Made by a program: the position numbers and the translations under genes
DNA from: Prochlorococcus sp. MIT 1300
GTDB taxonomy: Bacteria > Cyanobacteriota > Cyanobacteriia > PCC-6307 > Cyanobiaceae
Direction of reading: 5' to 3'
DNA: 64,000 bases
Assembly (NCBI RefSeq): GCF_034092375.1
Contig: NZ_CP139302.1
Coordinates: 248,001 to 312,000, forward strand
Notes under the pieces: generated by a model
The model's input: only the letters and a program-made list of their open reading frames with translations
What the model was told of the DNA's origin: nothing
Database searches by the model: none
Shown: positions 1-9,768 of the stretch, one piece after another
How positions within the stretch are numbered: the stretch's first letter is position 1
Layout of the letters: the number at the start of each line of letters is the position of its first letter

Positions 1-1414
1 CGATCCGTCCTACATCTGCTCCATGGTTTCTGTAATGAAAAATGCTAATGCTCCAATCTGGACGAAGGTTATTAACAAATGCCATAAGGGCACCGGGCTT
101 TTCAGGGAATTCAAATCTATATAGAAGCTCCTTAATCCCTTTACCAAATTTTGCTTTTGAGGCTTCTGGCAGTCTTCCTCCAACCATATGACGCAGATGC
201 ATCTTAGCTAGTTCGTCATCACTTAGATCTAGACATTTCAAACCATTTTTAGCTATATGTTTGCAGAGGTTTAAACGATCTTCAAGCCCATTTACTTGAA
301 CACCCATAAATATCTGGGCTTTGCTTGCTTCTGACATCCTGTAACTAAATTCTGTAAGGCTTCTGTTCCCAAGTATTTGACATAAATTTTTAAGGCTTCC
401 AGCATGTTCTGAAATTTCTACTGCAAACATAGCCTCCCTTTCTTCACCAAGCTCTGCTCTTTCTGCAACGAATCTGAGCCTATCGAAGTTCATATTTGCC
501 CCGCAGGCAACAGCAATAAGGTTTTTATTTGAGAGATTATTTTTAACAATGTCTGCTTTTAAGCCAGCTATTGCTAAAGCACCAGCTGGTTCAAGTATTG
601 ATCTTGTGTCTTCGAAGACATCCTTTATAGCAGCACATATTTCGTCGGTACATACTGTTACCATTGAATCAACATATTTTTGTGCAAGAGCGAAAGTTTC
701 TTCCCCTACTTGTCTTACCGCTACACCATCAGCGAATAAACCTACAGAATCAAGTTCAATTCGTTTTCCAGCTTTCAAAGATCTTGTCATGGCGTCAGCG
801 TCGTCAGATTCGACGCCTATTACCTTTGTTTCTGGCCAAAGACTTTTTACATATACAGCGATACCTCCTATTAGCCCTCCTCCTCCAACTGCAACATATA
901 TTGCATCAGGTGGGTTTTGACATTGACGAAGGATTTCAAGACCAATTGTTCCTTGCCCAGCAATTACTTCCGGGTCATCGAAAGGATGAATAAAAGTGAG
1001 GTTTTGTTGTTTACTTATTCTCTTAGCTTCCTCATATGATTCATCGTATGTTTCTCCAAATAGAATCACCTCTGCTCCAAGAGATTTAACTGCATTTATC
1101 TTCATCGCTGGAGTGGTAACAGGCATAACGATGAGAGCTCGACAATTCATTTGCAAAGCGCTTAGAGCTACCCCCTGGGCATGATTGCCAGCACTAGAAG
1201 CTATGACTCCATTACTTAATTCTGATTTGCTCAATTGAGCCATACGGTTATAGGCACCTCTTAACTTGAAGGAGAAGACTGGTTGGAGGTCTTCTCTTTT
1301 TAACCAGATTTGATTCTTAAGGCGGCGACTGAGATTTTTGGCTAATTCAAGTGGGGTTTCATGAGCTACGTCATAGACGCGAGCACGCAAAATCTTTTGT
1401 AGATAATCGTTCAT
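1..1414 (-). CDS. ilvA: Threonine ammonia-lyase (threonine deaminase), 3' end cut by window edge
   Basis: PLP enzyme that converts threonine to 2-oxobutanoate, the first committed step to isoleucine. Reading the minus strand from the ATG at 1414 gives an uninterrupted frame to base 1, about 471 codons. Visible motifs are the PLP-lysine context SFKLRGAY (Lys near residue 50), an SSAGNHAQG substrate loop and the glycine-rich phosphate loop GGGGLIGG near residue 177. The rest, from about residue 320, matches the C-terminal regulatory region, including a stretch ending ...EFPEKPGALMAF typical of the ACT-like repeats that sense isoleucine. The family is about 500-515 residues, so roughly the last 40 are off the left edge. 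It is divergent from dxs with 120 bp between the starts. Confidence 0.93.
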   Translation of the reverse strand, partial: MNDYLQKILRARVYDVAHETPLELAKNLSRRLKNQIWLKREDLQPVFSFKLRGAYNRMAQLSKSELSNGVIASSAGNHAQGVALSALQMNCRALIVMPVTTPAMKINAVKSLGAEVILFGETYDESYEEAKRISKQQNLTFIHPFDDPEVIAGQGTIGLEILRQCQNPPDAIYVAVGGGGLIGGIAVYVKSLWPETKVIGVESDDADAMTRSLKAGKRIELDSVGLFADGVAVRQVGEETFALAQKYVDSMVTVCTDEICAAIKDVFEDTRSILEPAGALAIAGLKADIVKNNLSNKNLIAVACGANMNFDRLRFVAERAELGEEREAMFAVEISEHAGSLKNLCQILGNRSLTEFSYRMSEASKAQIFMGVQVNGLEDRLNLCKHIAKNGLKCLDLSDDELAKMHLRHMVGGRLPEASKAKFGKGIKELLYRFEFPEKPGALMAFVNNLRPDWSISIFHYRNHGADVGRI

Positions 1415-1534
1415 AGGTACATTCTGACAACGCGTTCAACGTGGCATTTCCAAAGATGCATGATTTATTCGCGCATATTTCTTCCAAACAGTGGGGTGTA
1501 AGGCCTAGATTAATGAGATCGGCTTAGGACGGGT

Positions 1535-3469
1535 ATGCGTCTCAGCGAATTAACCCATCCAAATCAGCTTCACGGCTTGAGCATTTCAGAGCTTGAGGAT
1601 GTGGCGTGTCAGATTCGTGAACGACATCTGCAGGTTGTATCCACTAGTGGTGGCCATCTAGGGCCAGGTCTAGGAGTTGTAGAACTCACTTTGGCTCTAT
1701 ACCAAACCCTTGATCTTGATCATGACAGAGTCGTTTGGGATGTAGGCCACCAGGCTTATCCCCACAAACTAATTACTGGCAGATTTACCAATTTCGACAG
1801 TTTGCGCCAACAAAAGGGAGTCGCTGGTTATTTAAAGAGAACAGAGAGTTCCTTTGACCACTTTGGAGCTGGCCATGCAAGCACCTCCATATCTGCAGCA
1901 CTTGGAATGGCTCTTGCAAGGGATCGAAGGGGTGAGGACTTTAAATGTGCTGCAGTTATTGGTGATGGTGCTCTCACCGGTGGCATGGCATTAGAGGCCA
2001 TTAATCATGCGGGACATTTACCAACTACACCCCTTTTAGTAGTTCTAAATGACAATGACATGTCAATTTCTCCCCCTGTTGGAGCCTTATCGACTTATTT
2101 AAATCGAATTCGACATAGTCCACCCCTGCAATTTCTTTCAGACAGTGTTCAGGAGAGTGTTAAAAATCTTCCTTTTATGGGAGGTGAGCTTCCCGCCGAA
2201 CTTAAGTCCCTTAAGGGAAGTATGCGTCGCTTGGCTGTACCAAAGGTAGGAGCAGTATTTGAAGAACTTGGTTTTACTTATATGGGTCCAATAGACGGTC
2301 ATGATATTTCCGCGATGGTGCGCACTTTCCAGGCGGCTCATCGTGTAGGTGGGCCTGTGATGGTTCATGTTGTTACTACCAAGGGCAAGGGATACCCATA
2401 TGCAGAAGCCGATCAGGTGGGCTATCACGCCCAGTCAGCTTTTGATCTAACCACAGGGAAGTCCCTTCCATCCAAGACTCCTAAACCACCTAGCTACAGC
2501 AAGGTGTTTGGTCAAACTCTTATAAAGCTTTGCGAACAAGACAGCAAAGTCGTTGGTATTACTGCAGCCATGGCGACAGGCACAGGCCTGGATTTATTGC
2601 AGAAGGCACTTCCTGACCAATACATAGATGTCGGTATAGCTGAACAACATGCAGTAACCCTTGCTGCAGGTATGGCATGTGAGGGTCTTAAGCCCGTATG
2701 TGCTATTTACAGCACTTTTCTTCAAAGGGCATATGACCAATTAATTCACGATGTTGGCATTCAAAATTTGCCTGTAACTTTTGTAATGGATAGAGCAGGC
2801 ATCGTTGGAGCCGACGGCCCAACGCACCAAGGTCAATATGACATTAGTTATTTGAGGGCAGTCCCTAATTTCACAGTAATGGCTCCAAAGGATGAGGCTG
2901 AATTACAAAGGATGCTGGTCACTTGTTTGGATCACAATGGGCCAGCAGCCCTTCGAATTCCTCGAGGGTCAGGACAAGGGGTTCCTTTAATGGAGGAAGG
3001 TTGGGAACCATTGAAGATTGGAAGAGGCGAAGTTCTTCTTGAAGGAGATGACCTTTTGATTGTCGCTTATGGCGCAATGGTTCCGGAAGCAGTAGATACA
3101 GCCAAGCTTCTTAACGATTCTGGTATATCAACTACTGTTGTGAATGCCAGGTTTTTACGCCCCCTAGATCAGGCTTTAATTCATCCCTTGGCTCGCAGAA
3201 TTGGAAAGGTTGTCACAATGGAAGAAGGGGCTTTAGCTGGTGGCTTTGGGGCAGCAATAATTGAATCACTAGTTGATCAGGACCTGTTAGTCCCAACGCT
3301 TAGAATTGGAATCCCTGATCAATTAGTTGATCATGCAAGTCCAAAACAAAGTAAGGAGGCATTAGGCTTAACAGCATCACAAATAGCTCAACGTATTAAA
3401 GAAAGATTCTCGTTTGAGTTACCAGAGAGTTTAATTACTCAACAAGCAAGTCAGTCTTTAAATAATTAA
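1535..3469 (+). CDS. dxs: 1-deoxy-D-xylulose-5-phosphate synthase
   Basis: Condenses pyruvate and glyceraldehyde 3-phosphate; this is the entry step of the MEP isoprenoid pathway that supplies carotenoids, phytol and quinone side chains. 644 residues, normal length. The N-terminal part has [10 protein letters not shown] and the thiamine-diphosphate/Mg motif GDGALTGG near residue 146, followed by NDNDMSISP. The catalytic-glutamate motif IAEQHAV lies near residue 369 and [15 protein letters not shown] in the pyrimidine domain. The C-terminal transketolase domain is intact. It begins with ATG and is followed 6 bp later by the flavoprotein gene, so the two are probably co-transcribed. Confidence 0.97.
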   Translation: MRLSELTHPNQLHGLSISELEDVACQIRERHLQVVSTSGGHLGPGLGVVELTLALYQTLDLDHDRVVWDVGHQAYPHKLITGRFTNFDSLRQQKGVAGYLKRTESSFDHFGAGHASTSISAALGMALARDRRGEDFKCAAVIGDGALTGGMALEAINHAGHLPTTPLLVVLNDNDMSISPPVGALSTYLNRIRHSPPLQFLSDSVQESVKNLPFMGGELPAELKSLKGSMRRLAVPKVGAVFEELGFTYMGPIDGHDISAMVRTFQAAHRVGGPVMVHVVTTKGKGYPYAEADQVGYHAQSAFDLTTGKSLPSKTPKPPSYSKVFGQTLIKLCEQDSKVVGITAAMATGTGLDLLQKALPDQYIDVGIAEQHAVTLAAGMACEGLKPVCAIYSTFLQRAYDQLIHDVGIQNLPVTFVMDRAGIVGADGPTHQGQYDISYLRAVPNFTVMAPKDEAELQRMLVTCLDHNGPAALRIPRGSGQGVPLMEEGWEPLKIGRGEVLLEGDDLLIVAYGAMVPEAVDTAKLLNDSGISTTVVNARFLRPLDQALIHPLARRIGKVVTMEEGALAGGFGAAIIESLVDQDLLVPTLRIGIPDQLVDHASPKQSKEALGLTASQIAQRIKERFSFELPESLITQQASQSLNN

Positions 3470-3475
3470 AGACTA

Positions 3476-4687
3476 TTGTCTATATTAATAGCGGGAGCAG
3501 GACCTTCAGGTGCTCGACTAGCAGAGAAATTATCTAACGAAGGAATTTCAGTAACAATCGCAGATAGGCTTAAGGCTCCCACCCAGTCTTCTTTCTCAAG
3601 CGCAGCAGTACCCATAAGTGCAATTAGAGATCATGATATTCCTGAAATTTCCATATCTGAATATTGGAATTGTTGGAGAGTTAGAGATCCTTCAGACCGT
3701 AACTATGAATGGTCCTCTAATAACAATCTAGGGGTTGTTTTAGACTTTTCAATATTAAGAAATGAGCTTTGGCATAGAGCTAAATCTTCTGGTGTGGAAC
3801 TCTTGCTTGGTTGGACGGTTAAAGATGCCTGCTCAAAGGATGACCATGTTGATGTTGAGTTACTAAACCCTTTTGGAGAGAGAAGCATTCGCAAATTCCA
3901 GTTAGTGGTGGATGCAACAGGAAGTGAAAGAGCATTATTAAAAAAAACTTGTTATAGATCAAAATCTTCATCTGGAACTGAAATTCTTGAAGGTGTCGGG
4001 ATTGAATGGATAATCCAGGCAGACCTATTAAATAGTCAGATATGGGGTAAGAGAGTTACTTTTTTTCTTGGGTCTAGATGGATTACCCATGGTTACGGAT
4101 GGATTTTCCCTATGTCAGGGGAACGCCTAAAGGTAGGGGTCTGCAGATTGCCACCACCAGATTTCAAGGCTGTCCACTCTATGAGTATTGATTTAAAAAA
4201 CCTATTGAAAGCAAATGGACTGGACTCATTTCCAGTAATTGAAAGGCATGGAGGGGTATTGAATAGCTCTATTAACCGTAGTGAACCCCATTTGGTTGGA
4301 AGGATTGTAGGAGTCGGAGATGCTGTAAGTACAGCTAACTTATTAGGTGGTGAAGGTATTCGTTATGCGTTGGCAAGCGCTGAATTGCTTGCACCTTTGT
4401 TGATTTCAGCAATCTCTTCGTCTAACTCAAAATCTCTTGAAAAGGTTTGTTTGGAATATCGCGATTCCCTACGCCATCTGCTTGGATGGCGCTGGAACAT
4501 TTCAGGTCGGATCGCGAGGAAGACCTGGTGGGGACTTTCAGGCAAAAAAGCTGACAGTCGTTTAGAAAAGCTGCTCGATGGTCTAGGGAGAAGTGCAAGC
4601 GCTGATGACCTCAGCGCTTTGCTTTTTGACTATCGCTTTGAGCGATATGGGATTCGTCTTATTCCTTATTTGCTGGGCTGGCGTTGA
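3476..4687 (+). CDS. FAD-dependent oxidoreductase of the geranylgeranyl-reductase/lycopene-cyclase-like superfamily
   Basis: 403 residues. The N-terminal Rossmann motif ILIAGAGPSGARLAEKL binds the ADP part of FAD, an ATG-type motif follows (VDATGSERAL), and VGDAVSTANLLGGEGIRYAL is the second FAD-contacting motif of the group that includes geranylgeranyl reductase, halogenases and plant-type lycopene cyclases. The start is TTG at 3476, only 6 bp after the dxs stop; it is the only plausible start before the Rossmann motif. Placement directly after dxs suggests an isoprenoid or pigment substrate, but this is inference. It is not clearly ChlP or CrtL, so no symbol is given. Confidence 0.8.
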   Translation: MSILIAGAGPSGARLAEKLSNEGISVTIADRLKAPTQSSFSSAAVPISAIRDHDIPEISISEYWNCWRVRDPSDRNYEWSSNNNLGVVLDFSILRNELWHRAKSSGVELLLGWTVKDACSKDDHVDVELLNPFGERSIRKFQLVVDATGSERALLKKTCYRSKSSSGTEILEGVGIEWIIQADLLNSQIWGKRVTFFLGSRWITHGYGWIFPMSGERLKVGVCRLPPPDFKAVHSMSIDLKNLLKANGLDSFPVIERHGGVLNSSINRSEPHLVGRIVGVGDAVSTANLLGGEGIRYALASAELLAPLLISAISSSNSKSLEKVCLEYRDSLRHLLGWRWNISGRIARKTWWGLSGKKADSRLEKLLDGLGRSASADDLSALLFDYRFERYGIRLIPYLLGWR

Positions 4688-4706
4688 TTTGGCCAGCCCA
4701 AGAGAA

Positions 4707-4970
4707 TCAGAGAACTCCGCGAGATGCCAAGCCAAGGATGGTTCCTATTCCTAGGACATGACCTAAGCAGTTAGCGGCAACAACAGATGCATGGCTCATT
4801 CCTCCATAGAAATGAGAATTAGGGATTTCGAACCCTTCGTTTGGTTGTGCGATGTTTGCCCTGGCAATGGCATAGGCGAGCACGTTGCAGGCGATCATCA
4901 CCAGGCCAACTTTTGGTGACCATGAGAATGTGGCTGGGGCAGCTGCTGCAGCCAATAGGGGTGTGATCAT
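4707..4970 (-). CDS. psaK: Photosystem I reaction-center subunit X (PsaK)
   Basis: Small peripheral subunit of photosystem I in the thylakoid membrane. 87 residues, with a short hydrophobic N-terminus (ITPLLAAAAAPATFSWSP), then two membrane-spanning segments (about residues 20-40 and 60-85) joined by a soluble loop. The second segment, SVVAANCLGHVLGIGTILGLASRGVL, is characteristic of PsaK. The gene stands convergent to the flavoprotein gene (19 bp gap). It lies at the downstream end of a minus-strand run with DUF3593 and DUF2499. Confidence 0.95.
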   Translation of the reverse strand: MITPLLAAAAAPATFSWSPKVGLVMIACNVLAYAIARANIAQPNEGFEIPNSHFYGGMSHASVVAANCLGHVLGIGTILGLASRGVL

Positions 4971-5038
4971 GAAGACTGTGGAAGCGACAAACTATTCTCG
5001 TGTATTTATGGCTATTGGGGGGTAATAATTTATGGCTC

Positions 5039-5350
5039 TTAAGAGTTATTCACTACTTCTGCTTTGCCTAAGCCTGCAAAACCCAAAACAACCAATGCGT
5101 CGCTCAAGGTGAGGAAGGCTTCTGCTGTGCCGTGAAGGTAGTCAATATCAGTAAGTTCAGCCCCATAAGAAACCTTGGCGACAATGGCTAAGGCAATAGT
5201 CATAAGCACGAATAAAAGTGTCAAGCGAAAACCCCATAGCGCCACTTTTGGAATGCTGTCACTTTTCTGCGCCCACCAGAGAAAGGCAAGGTAGGGGATC
5301 AGTGAAAGTACAAAGAATGGGCTGGGGTCGATACCGTTGAGATAATTCAT
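5039..5350 (-). CDS. DUF3593 membrane protein
   Basis: 103 residues with about three hydrophobic segments (SPFFVLSLIPYLAFLWW, LWGFRLTLLFVLMTIALAIVA, LTLSDALVVLGFAGL). The arrangement matches DUF3593, a family of unknown function found in cyanobacteria and plastid-bearing plants. It lies 30 bp downstream of the DUF2499 gene, and the pair is a recurring neighbourhood in cyanobacteria. A thylakoid role is an inference from phylogenetic distribution and from psaK next door. Confidence 0.78.
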   Translation of the reverse strand: MNYLNGIDPSPFFVLSLIPYLAFLWWAQKSDSIPKVALWGFRLTLLFVLMTIALAIVAKVSYGAELTDIDYLHGTAEAFLTLSDALVVLGFAGLGKAEVVNNS

Positions 5351-5380
5351 TGATTCATTTGAGCAAAATTTATGAAGGAA

Positions 5381-5704
5381 CTAAGCATCTCGTCTTTTTA
5401 GCCTAAGTAGATTCCATGCTGCGGCTGCTAGGCATGTATTACCAAGGGTTGTTAAGGCAGCCTGTACAACGACTAAGCCCCTCAAGGATTCTGCATTATC
5501 AAAAATATGCCATGTGATAGCTGCCATTGCACTGGCCAAATTTGGAAGCATGGCAAGCGCAAGCCACTTCATACCATTGTTCTGAGTCTTAAAACCCCAG
5601 AGAACTATAAAAATAATGGCAGTGGTCCACTCAAACAGAGTTGTTATGTGGATCCACCATGTACCTAGAGAGAGTTCGTGCAATTGACTATTCCAACACT
5701 TCAA
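5381..5704 (-). CDS. DUF2499 membrane protein
   Basis: 107 residues with three or four hydrophobic segments and the motif LSLGTWWIHITTLFEWTTAI typical of DUF2499, a function-unknown family of cyanobacteria and plants. The longest frame begins with TTG at 5704. Homologues usually begin with Met-His-x-Leu-Ser, so TTG at 5683 (followed by His-Glu-Leu-Ser) may be the real start. Neither has a clear ribosome-binding site. The 138 bp between it and the upstream ggtA gene hold only a 7-bp hairpin (5743-5759). Confidence 0.75.
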   Translation of the reverse strand: MKCWNSQLHELSLGTWWIHITTLFEWTTAIIFIVLWGFKTQNNGMKWLALAMLPNLASAMAAITWHIFDNAESLRGLVVVQAALTTLGNTCLAAAAWNLLRLKRRDA

Positions 5705-5837
5705 GTTTAGTGAACTAACAGATCATATAAGTACCCATTGGGAATACTTTTTAAGTATTTGATGTAAGTTTGTTTGGTCAAGATAGATAAGTAACTGTGG
5801 TTAAAGTTTATTTACCTAGCAGCATAATGCTCGTATA

Positions 5838-5851
5838 AGTCTTTAAAGACT
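5838..5851. repeat. 14-bp perfect palindrome over the ggtA stop codon
   Basis: AGTCTTTAAAGACT reads the same on both strands and contains the ggtA stop codon (5843-5845). It could form a short hairpin at the end of the osmolyte operon transcript, but has no T-tract of note. A second small hairpin (arms AATACTT/AAGTATT, 5743-5759) lies further downstream. A terminator role for either is weakly supported. Confidence 0.3.
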
Positions 5852-6817
5852 CCTAATACCTGAATTAGCATCGAAATGATGTTCATTTTCATGTGACCAG
5901 CCAACTTTAATATTATCTCCTATGTGAGTCTGACTCGAACATAATAACCTTAGTTTTCCAAGCTTACCTTGAATTATTAATAATTGGGTTGTGCCTAACC
6001 ACTCTCTGTATATAACTTGACATTGAATACCATCCTGACGTATCTCTAAATGTTCAGGTCTAATTGCTTTTATTATACCTACTTCGGAAGGGAGGAAGTT
6101 GATTTGTGGTCTTCCTATAAAGCTAGCCACAAAAATAGTATTAGGGTTTTTATAAAGTTCTTTAGGGGTACCAACCTGTTCTATTAAACCCTCATTTAGC
6201 ACTGCTATTCTATTAGACATTGCCATTGCTTCCTGCTGATCATGAGTAACATATAGAACAGGTTGCTTGCCTTCTGAGAGGATAAGATTTCTCAGCTCTG
6301 GACGAAGGTCTTCCCTTAGTTGAGCATCTAAATTGCTCATAGGTTCATCTAGAAGATAGACCCTGGGATCCCTTAATAAGGCCCTAGCTAGAGCTACTCT
6401 TTGACGTTGACCTCCGGAAAGTTGTGCCGGCTTTCGATTCGCTAGGCCTTCAAGTCTCATTAGTTGTAATACCGTACTCACTCTTTGTCTTTGTTGTGCG
6501 CTAGAAAGCCCTCTAACTCTTAGTCCAAGTGATAAATTTGAGGCAATAGTTAAATGAGGATAAAGTGCATAACTTTGGAAAACCATTCCAATTCTTCTTT
6601 CGACCGGGGAGATCTTGGTAATTTCATTGCCATCGAGAAATATCTGGCCTCTGTCAGGCTTGTCAAGACCAGCAATTAATCTGAGGGTGCTACTTTTTCC
6701 ACACCCGCTAGGACCTAATAATGCAACACACTCACCATTGTCTATCTGCAGATTAATGTCTTTCAGAATCCAAGATGAACCAACTTTCCTGCCAAGGTTC
6801 TTTAGAATTAAAGTCAT
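5843..6817 (-). CDS. ggtA: ABC transporter ATPase, glucosylglycerol/sugar type (GgtA-like)
   Basis: Nucleotide-binding subunit of a MalK/UgpC-class carbohydrate importer. 324 residues: Walker [11 protein letters not shown]-loop in GMVFQSYALYPHLT, signature LSGGQRQRVAL, Walker B VYLLDEP, H-loop YVTHDQ, then a short C-terminal TOBE-like domain (the IRPEHLEI stretch). MalK proteins are usually about 350-380 residues, so the regulatory tail is somewhat short. It overlaps the upstream permease gene by 4 bp (ATGA). Assignment to glucosylglycerol uptake rests on linkage to ggpS; the ATPase alone does not show the substrate. Confidence 0.85.
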   Translation of the reverse strand: MTLILKNLGRKVGSSWILKDINLQIDNGECVALLGPSGCGKSSTLRLIAGLDKPDRGQIFLDGNEITKISPVERRIGMVFQSYALYPHLTIASNLSLGLRVRGLSSAQQRQRVSTVLQLMRLEGLANRKPAQLSGGQRQRVALARALLRDPRVYLLDEPMSNLDAQLREDLRPELRNLILSEGKQPVLYVTHDQQEAMAMSNRIAVLNEGLIEQVGTPKELYKNPNTIFVASFIGRPQINFLPSEVGIIKAIRPEHLEIRQDGIQCQVIYREWLGTTQLLIIQGKLGKLRLLCSSQTHIGDNIKVGWSHENEHHFDANSGIRSL

Positions 6818-7632
6818 CCTTTTATGGCTCCTTGGGTTAGTCCAGATACGATCTGTTTTTGGAAAACTAATACAATTAGTAATAGTGGAATTGAACCTAA
6901 AACTGTAGCTGCAGCGAATGCCCCGTATGGCACCTCATGGACCGATGAGCCTGCTATACGAGCCATTGCAACTGGAAGAGTCATTAATTCTGATTTACTT
7001 ATCCAAGTAAGTGCAATGGGATATTCATTCCAAGAAAATAGAAAAACTAATATTGCTGTACTTCCGGTGGCTGGTGCGATTAATGGTATTAAAACCCATC
7101 TTAGCCGTTGCCATAAGTTAAGGCCCTCAAGTCTTGCGGCTTCCTCTAACTCAGGGGGTATGTCTCTAAAAGCCGATGATAGTAACAAAACTGCCAATGG
7201 CATGGATAGTGCTGAATAAGGAATGCCAAGTGCATAAAGATTATTTCCTATGTCTAGAGTTCTTGCTATTTCTAAAAGAGCAAGAAATAGTAGAACATAA
7301 GGGAATAATGCAGCTGATAGAAGTAGAGCTTTAAAGCCATTCGCTAATACTGGTTTTATCCTGTTTAGAGAATATGCTGCTGGTGTTGCAATAATCAGAG
7401 TGATTAATGTTGATGACATGCCAACTATTAGACTGTTGATTAAATATTGCAGGAAGGGTGGGTCAGCAAAAAGGACTTTTCTGTAATTATCAAATGTCCA
7501 ATGGTTGGAATTATCTGTTATGAGACCGGTTATGGAATCAGAGGTGCAGAATGAGGTATAAAGTTGCCATACAAGCGGTGAGAGGGACCAAGCCAAAACC
7601 AATATGATTAATAGTTTATTTGGACTTTTCAT
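6814..7632 (-). CDS. ggtD: ABC transporter permease (GgtD-like)
   Basis: 272 residues, about six membrane segments, of the MalG/LacG class. The cytoplasmic EAA loop that docks on the ATPase is seen as EEAARLEGLNLWQRLRWVLIP. Overlaps the downstream ATPase gene and the upstream permease gene by 4 bp each, so the three are translationally coupled. Together with the other permease it should form the channel of the compatible-solute importer in the plasma membrane. Substrate assigned from operon context. Confidence 0.82.
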   Translation of the reverse strand: MKSPNKLLIILVLAWSLSPLVWQLYTSFCTSDSITGLITDNSNHWTFDNYRKVLFADPPFLQYLINSLIVGMSSTLITLIIATPAAYSLNRIKPVLANGFKALLLSAALFPYVLLFLALLEIARTLDIGNNLYALGIPYSALSMPLAVLLLSSAFRDIPPELEEAARLEGLNLWQRLRWVLIPLIAPATGSTAILVFLFSWNEYPIALTWISKSELMTLPVAMARIAGSSVHEVPYGAFAAATVLGSIPLLLIVLVFQKQIVSGLTQGAIKG

Positions 7633-8495
7633 AGTATCCTATTTAGGCTATTAGATAGTTGAATATATAGAACTATAGCCAATATACAAAGAATCAATAA
7701 TAATAAGAAGCCTCCCATAACAATTGTTGCGCTATAGCCAAAATCCAGAAATCGCATTGCATTAATATAGGCGTACATAGCTATACTTTCTGTGCTACTC
7801 GCTGGACCACCCCCTGTCATAACTTGAATTAGATCGAAAACACCAAATGCTTGTGCAAGTCTGAACAATATTGCAATCAACAAATAAGGTTTTAACAACG
7901 GTAGAGTTATTTGAAATAATGCCTGACGTGGATTTCCTCCTTCAAGAAGGAATGCTTCATATATATCTGTTGGAATAGTTTGTAGACCGGCTAATAAAAT
8001 CACTGCAATAAAAGGAGTCGTTTTCCAAACATCAGCAACTATTGTAGCCATCCAGGTAACATCTGGATTAGATAAAATATTTAAATGTTGTATGCCAAGA
8101 TAACTAGCTAATTTTTCAATTGGTCCATAAGGAGTGTTGAAGATCCATCTCCAACCTAGAGCCATTATTGTTGTAGGTAATGCCCAAGGTAGAAGAGTTA
8201 TCGTTCTTATATAGTCACGCCCACGCCATTTTTGATTGAGTAATAACGCAATAGACAGGGCTAAAACGATTTCTATCGCTACAGATAATGATGCAAACCT
8301 AAATGTTTGAAATGCATCCAACCAAAATCGGTCGTCATTAAGTAGTCTTATCCAGTTACCGCCTTGATTGGGGATAGATTTTAGGCCTGTAATAACTGAA
8401 TTAGCATTGAGACTAAGTAATGAATAATGTAGGAGTGGTACTCCGAAGAATAAGATTACAAAAATAACAGATGGTAGTAATAGAGCTATTAACAT
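7629..8495 (-). CDS. ggtC: ABC transporter permease (GgtC-like)
   Basis: 288 residues, MalF/LacF class, six predicted membrane segments. The EAA loop appears as YEAFLLEGGNPRQALFQITLP, preceded by the usual ILLAGLQTIP. The ATG at 8495 shares its last base with the stop codon of the binding-protein gene (TAATG), a translational-coupling arrangement. It forms a heterodimeric pore with the 272-residue permease encoded next. Substrate assigned from the operon. Confidence 0.82.
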   Translation of the reverse strand: MLIALLLPSVIFVILFFGVPLLHYSLLSLNANSVITGLKSIPNQGGNWIRLLNDDRFWLDAFQTFRFASLSVAIEIVLALSIALLLNQKWRGRDYIRTITLLPWALPTTIMALGWRWIFNTPYGPIEKLASYLGIQHLNILSNPDVTWMATIVADVWKTTPFIAVILLAGLQTIPTDIYEAFLLEGGNPRQALFQITLPLLKPYLLIAILFRLAQAFGVFDLIQVMTGGGPASSTESIAMYAYINAMRFLDFGYSATIVMGGFLLLLILCILAIVLYIQLSNSLNRIL

Positions 8496-9763
8496 TATTT
8501 GCTATAACCTGCTGATCTGAGTAGATAGGAAGTCCTTTTCTGAGCTGCATTCATCGAATCATGTACACTTAACTTGTTAGTAAGCAATGCACTTAACTGG
8601 CTTTGCAGAATATCACTCATTTGAGCATATAACGGTGACTCTGGCCTTGGCTTGGTGACTTTTAGCGCGGTATCTAGATCTTTAAGTATGGGAGAATTGG
8701 AGACCATAGATTGGTCATTAAATAGATTCTTTCTTGTGGGGGTGTATCCATTATTGAGGAACAAATCCTTTTGAACAGATTCAGATGTTAGAAATTTAAT
8801 TGCACGAACAGCTGATTTTGGATTTTTTGTCGACTGCATGATTGAGAATCCCCAGCTCCCAAGTGTTGAGCTAGGAGGATTTCCCTCTGTAGAAACCATT
8901 GTGGTAAAAGCAACCTTGTCTTTTACTGGACTATCAGCTTTTTGAAGTTCTGCCCATGCATATGGCCAATTTCGCATCATTGCGGCATCGCCTGATTTAA
9001 ATGCTTGAAGTGCTTCTGATTCTGTGAAATTTAAAACAGACCTAGGACTTACTCCATTATTTATAAGGTCTTTTAGCCATTGTGCTGCTTGAATGCTTTC
9101 TGAGCTAGAAAGTTTTACACCATACTCCTCTGAATACCAGTTACCACCGAAACCATTAATTACTTCTAGGAAGACACAACTAAGGCCCTCGTATTGCTTG
9201 CCTTGCCATACATATCCCCATCTTACTTTATTTTCAGACTGTAATTTTTGGCTTTTTTGTACAAGCTCTGTGGGTGTTTTTGGAGGGCCTTCAGGCATTA
9301 GATCTTTCCGATAATAAAGAAGCCCCATATCAGCCACCAGGGGCCATCTATATAAAATTCCATTATAACTATTCCCAATCTCAGCACCTTTAGCTAGTGA
9401 ATCCAGATCCTTTTCTTCTATTAGTTGGTTTAATGGTAATAACCAATTAGCTGCCGCATATTTAGGTAACCAGGTTACATCTACCAGTACTACATCAAAT
9501 GGACTATTTCCTAATAAAAGACTACTTATTGCTAGATCAGAGACGCTCTCTGTTTCTCTAGGACCTCTGGTAACATTAATCTTTATTTTTCCTGTATTTG
9601 CTTTATTAAAATGTTCAATACTCTCTTTAGTAGAATCTACGAATGGGGCAGGCATTAATATATTGATTTCATCAATAGTATTTTGACTTGGCCAAACCAC
9701 ACTTCCAAGGATTGTTAAAATAGTAACAGCTATTAAGGTTATTATGTAATTCTTAACTTTCAT
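8495..9763 (-). CDS. ggtB: Extracellular solute-binding protein of the glucosylglycerol-type ABC importer (GgtB-like)
   Basis: 422 residues, family 1 (MalE/UgpB-like) binding protein. N-terminal hydrophobic segment at about residues 5-23 (YIITLIAVTILTILGSVVW), then a typical start of the periplasmic fold (INILMPAPF...). Later ALQAFKSGDAAMMRNWPYAW and TLGSWGFSIMQSTKN resemble the ligand-binding hinge region of the family. There is no lipobox cysteine, so the protein is either membrane-anchored by an uncleaved segment or released by signal peptidase I. It lies 5 bp after the ggpS stop. Confidence 0.83.
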   Translation of the reverse strand: MKVKNYIITLIAVTILTILGSVVWPSQNTIDEINILMPAPFVDSTKESIEHFNKANTGKIKINVTRGPRETESVSDLAISSLLLGNSPFDVVLVDVTWLPKYAAANWLLPLNQLIEEKDLDSLAKGAEIGNSYNGILYRWPLVADMGLLYYRKDLMPEGPPKTPTELVQKSQKLQSENKVRWGYVWQGKQYEGLSCVFLEVINGFGGNWYSEEYGVKLSSSESIQAAQWLKDLINNGVSPRSVLNFTESEALQAFKSGDAAMMRNWPYAWAELQKADSPVKDKVAFTTMVSTEGNPPSSTLGSWGFSIMQSTKNPKSAVRAIKFLTSESVQKDLFLNNGYTPTRKNLFNDQSMVSNSPILKDLDTALKVTKPRPESPLYAQMSDILQSQLSALLTNKLSVHDSMNAAQKRTSYLLRSAGYSK

Positions 9764-9768
9764 CTAGC

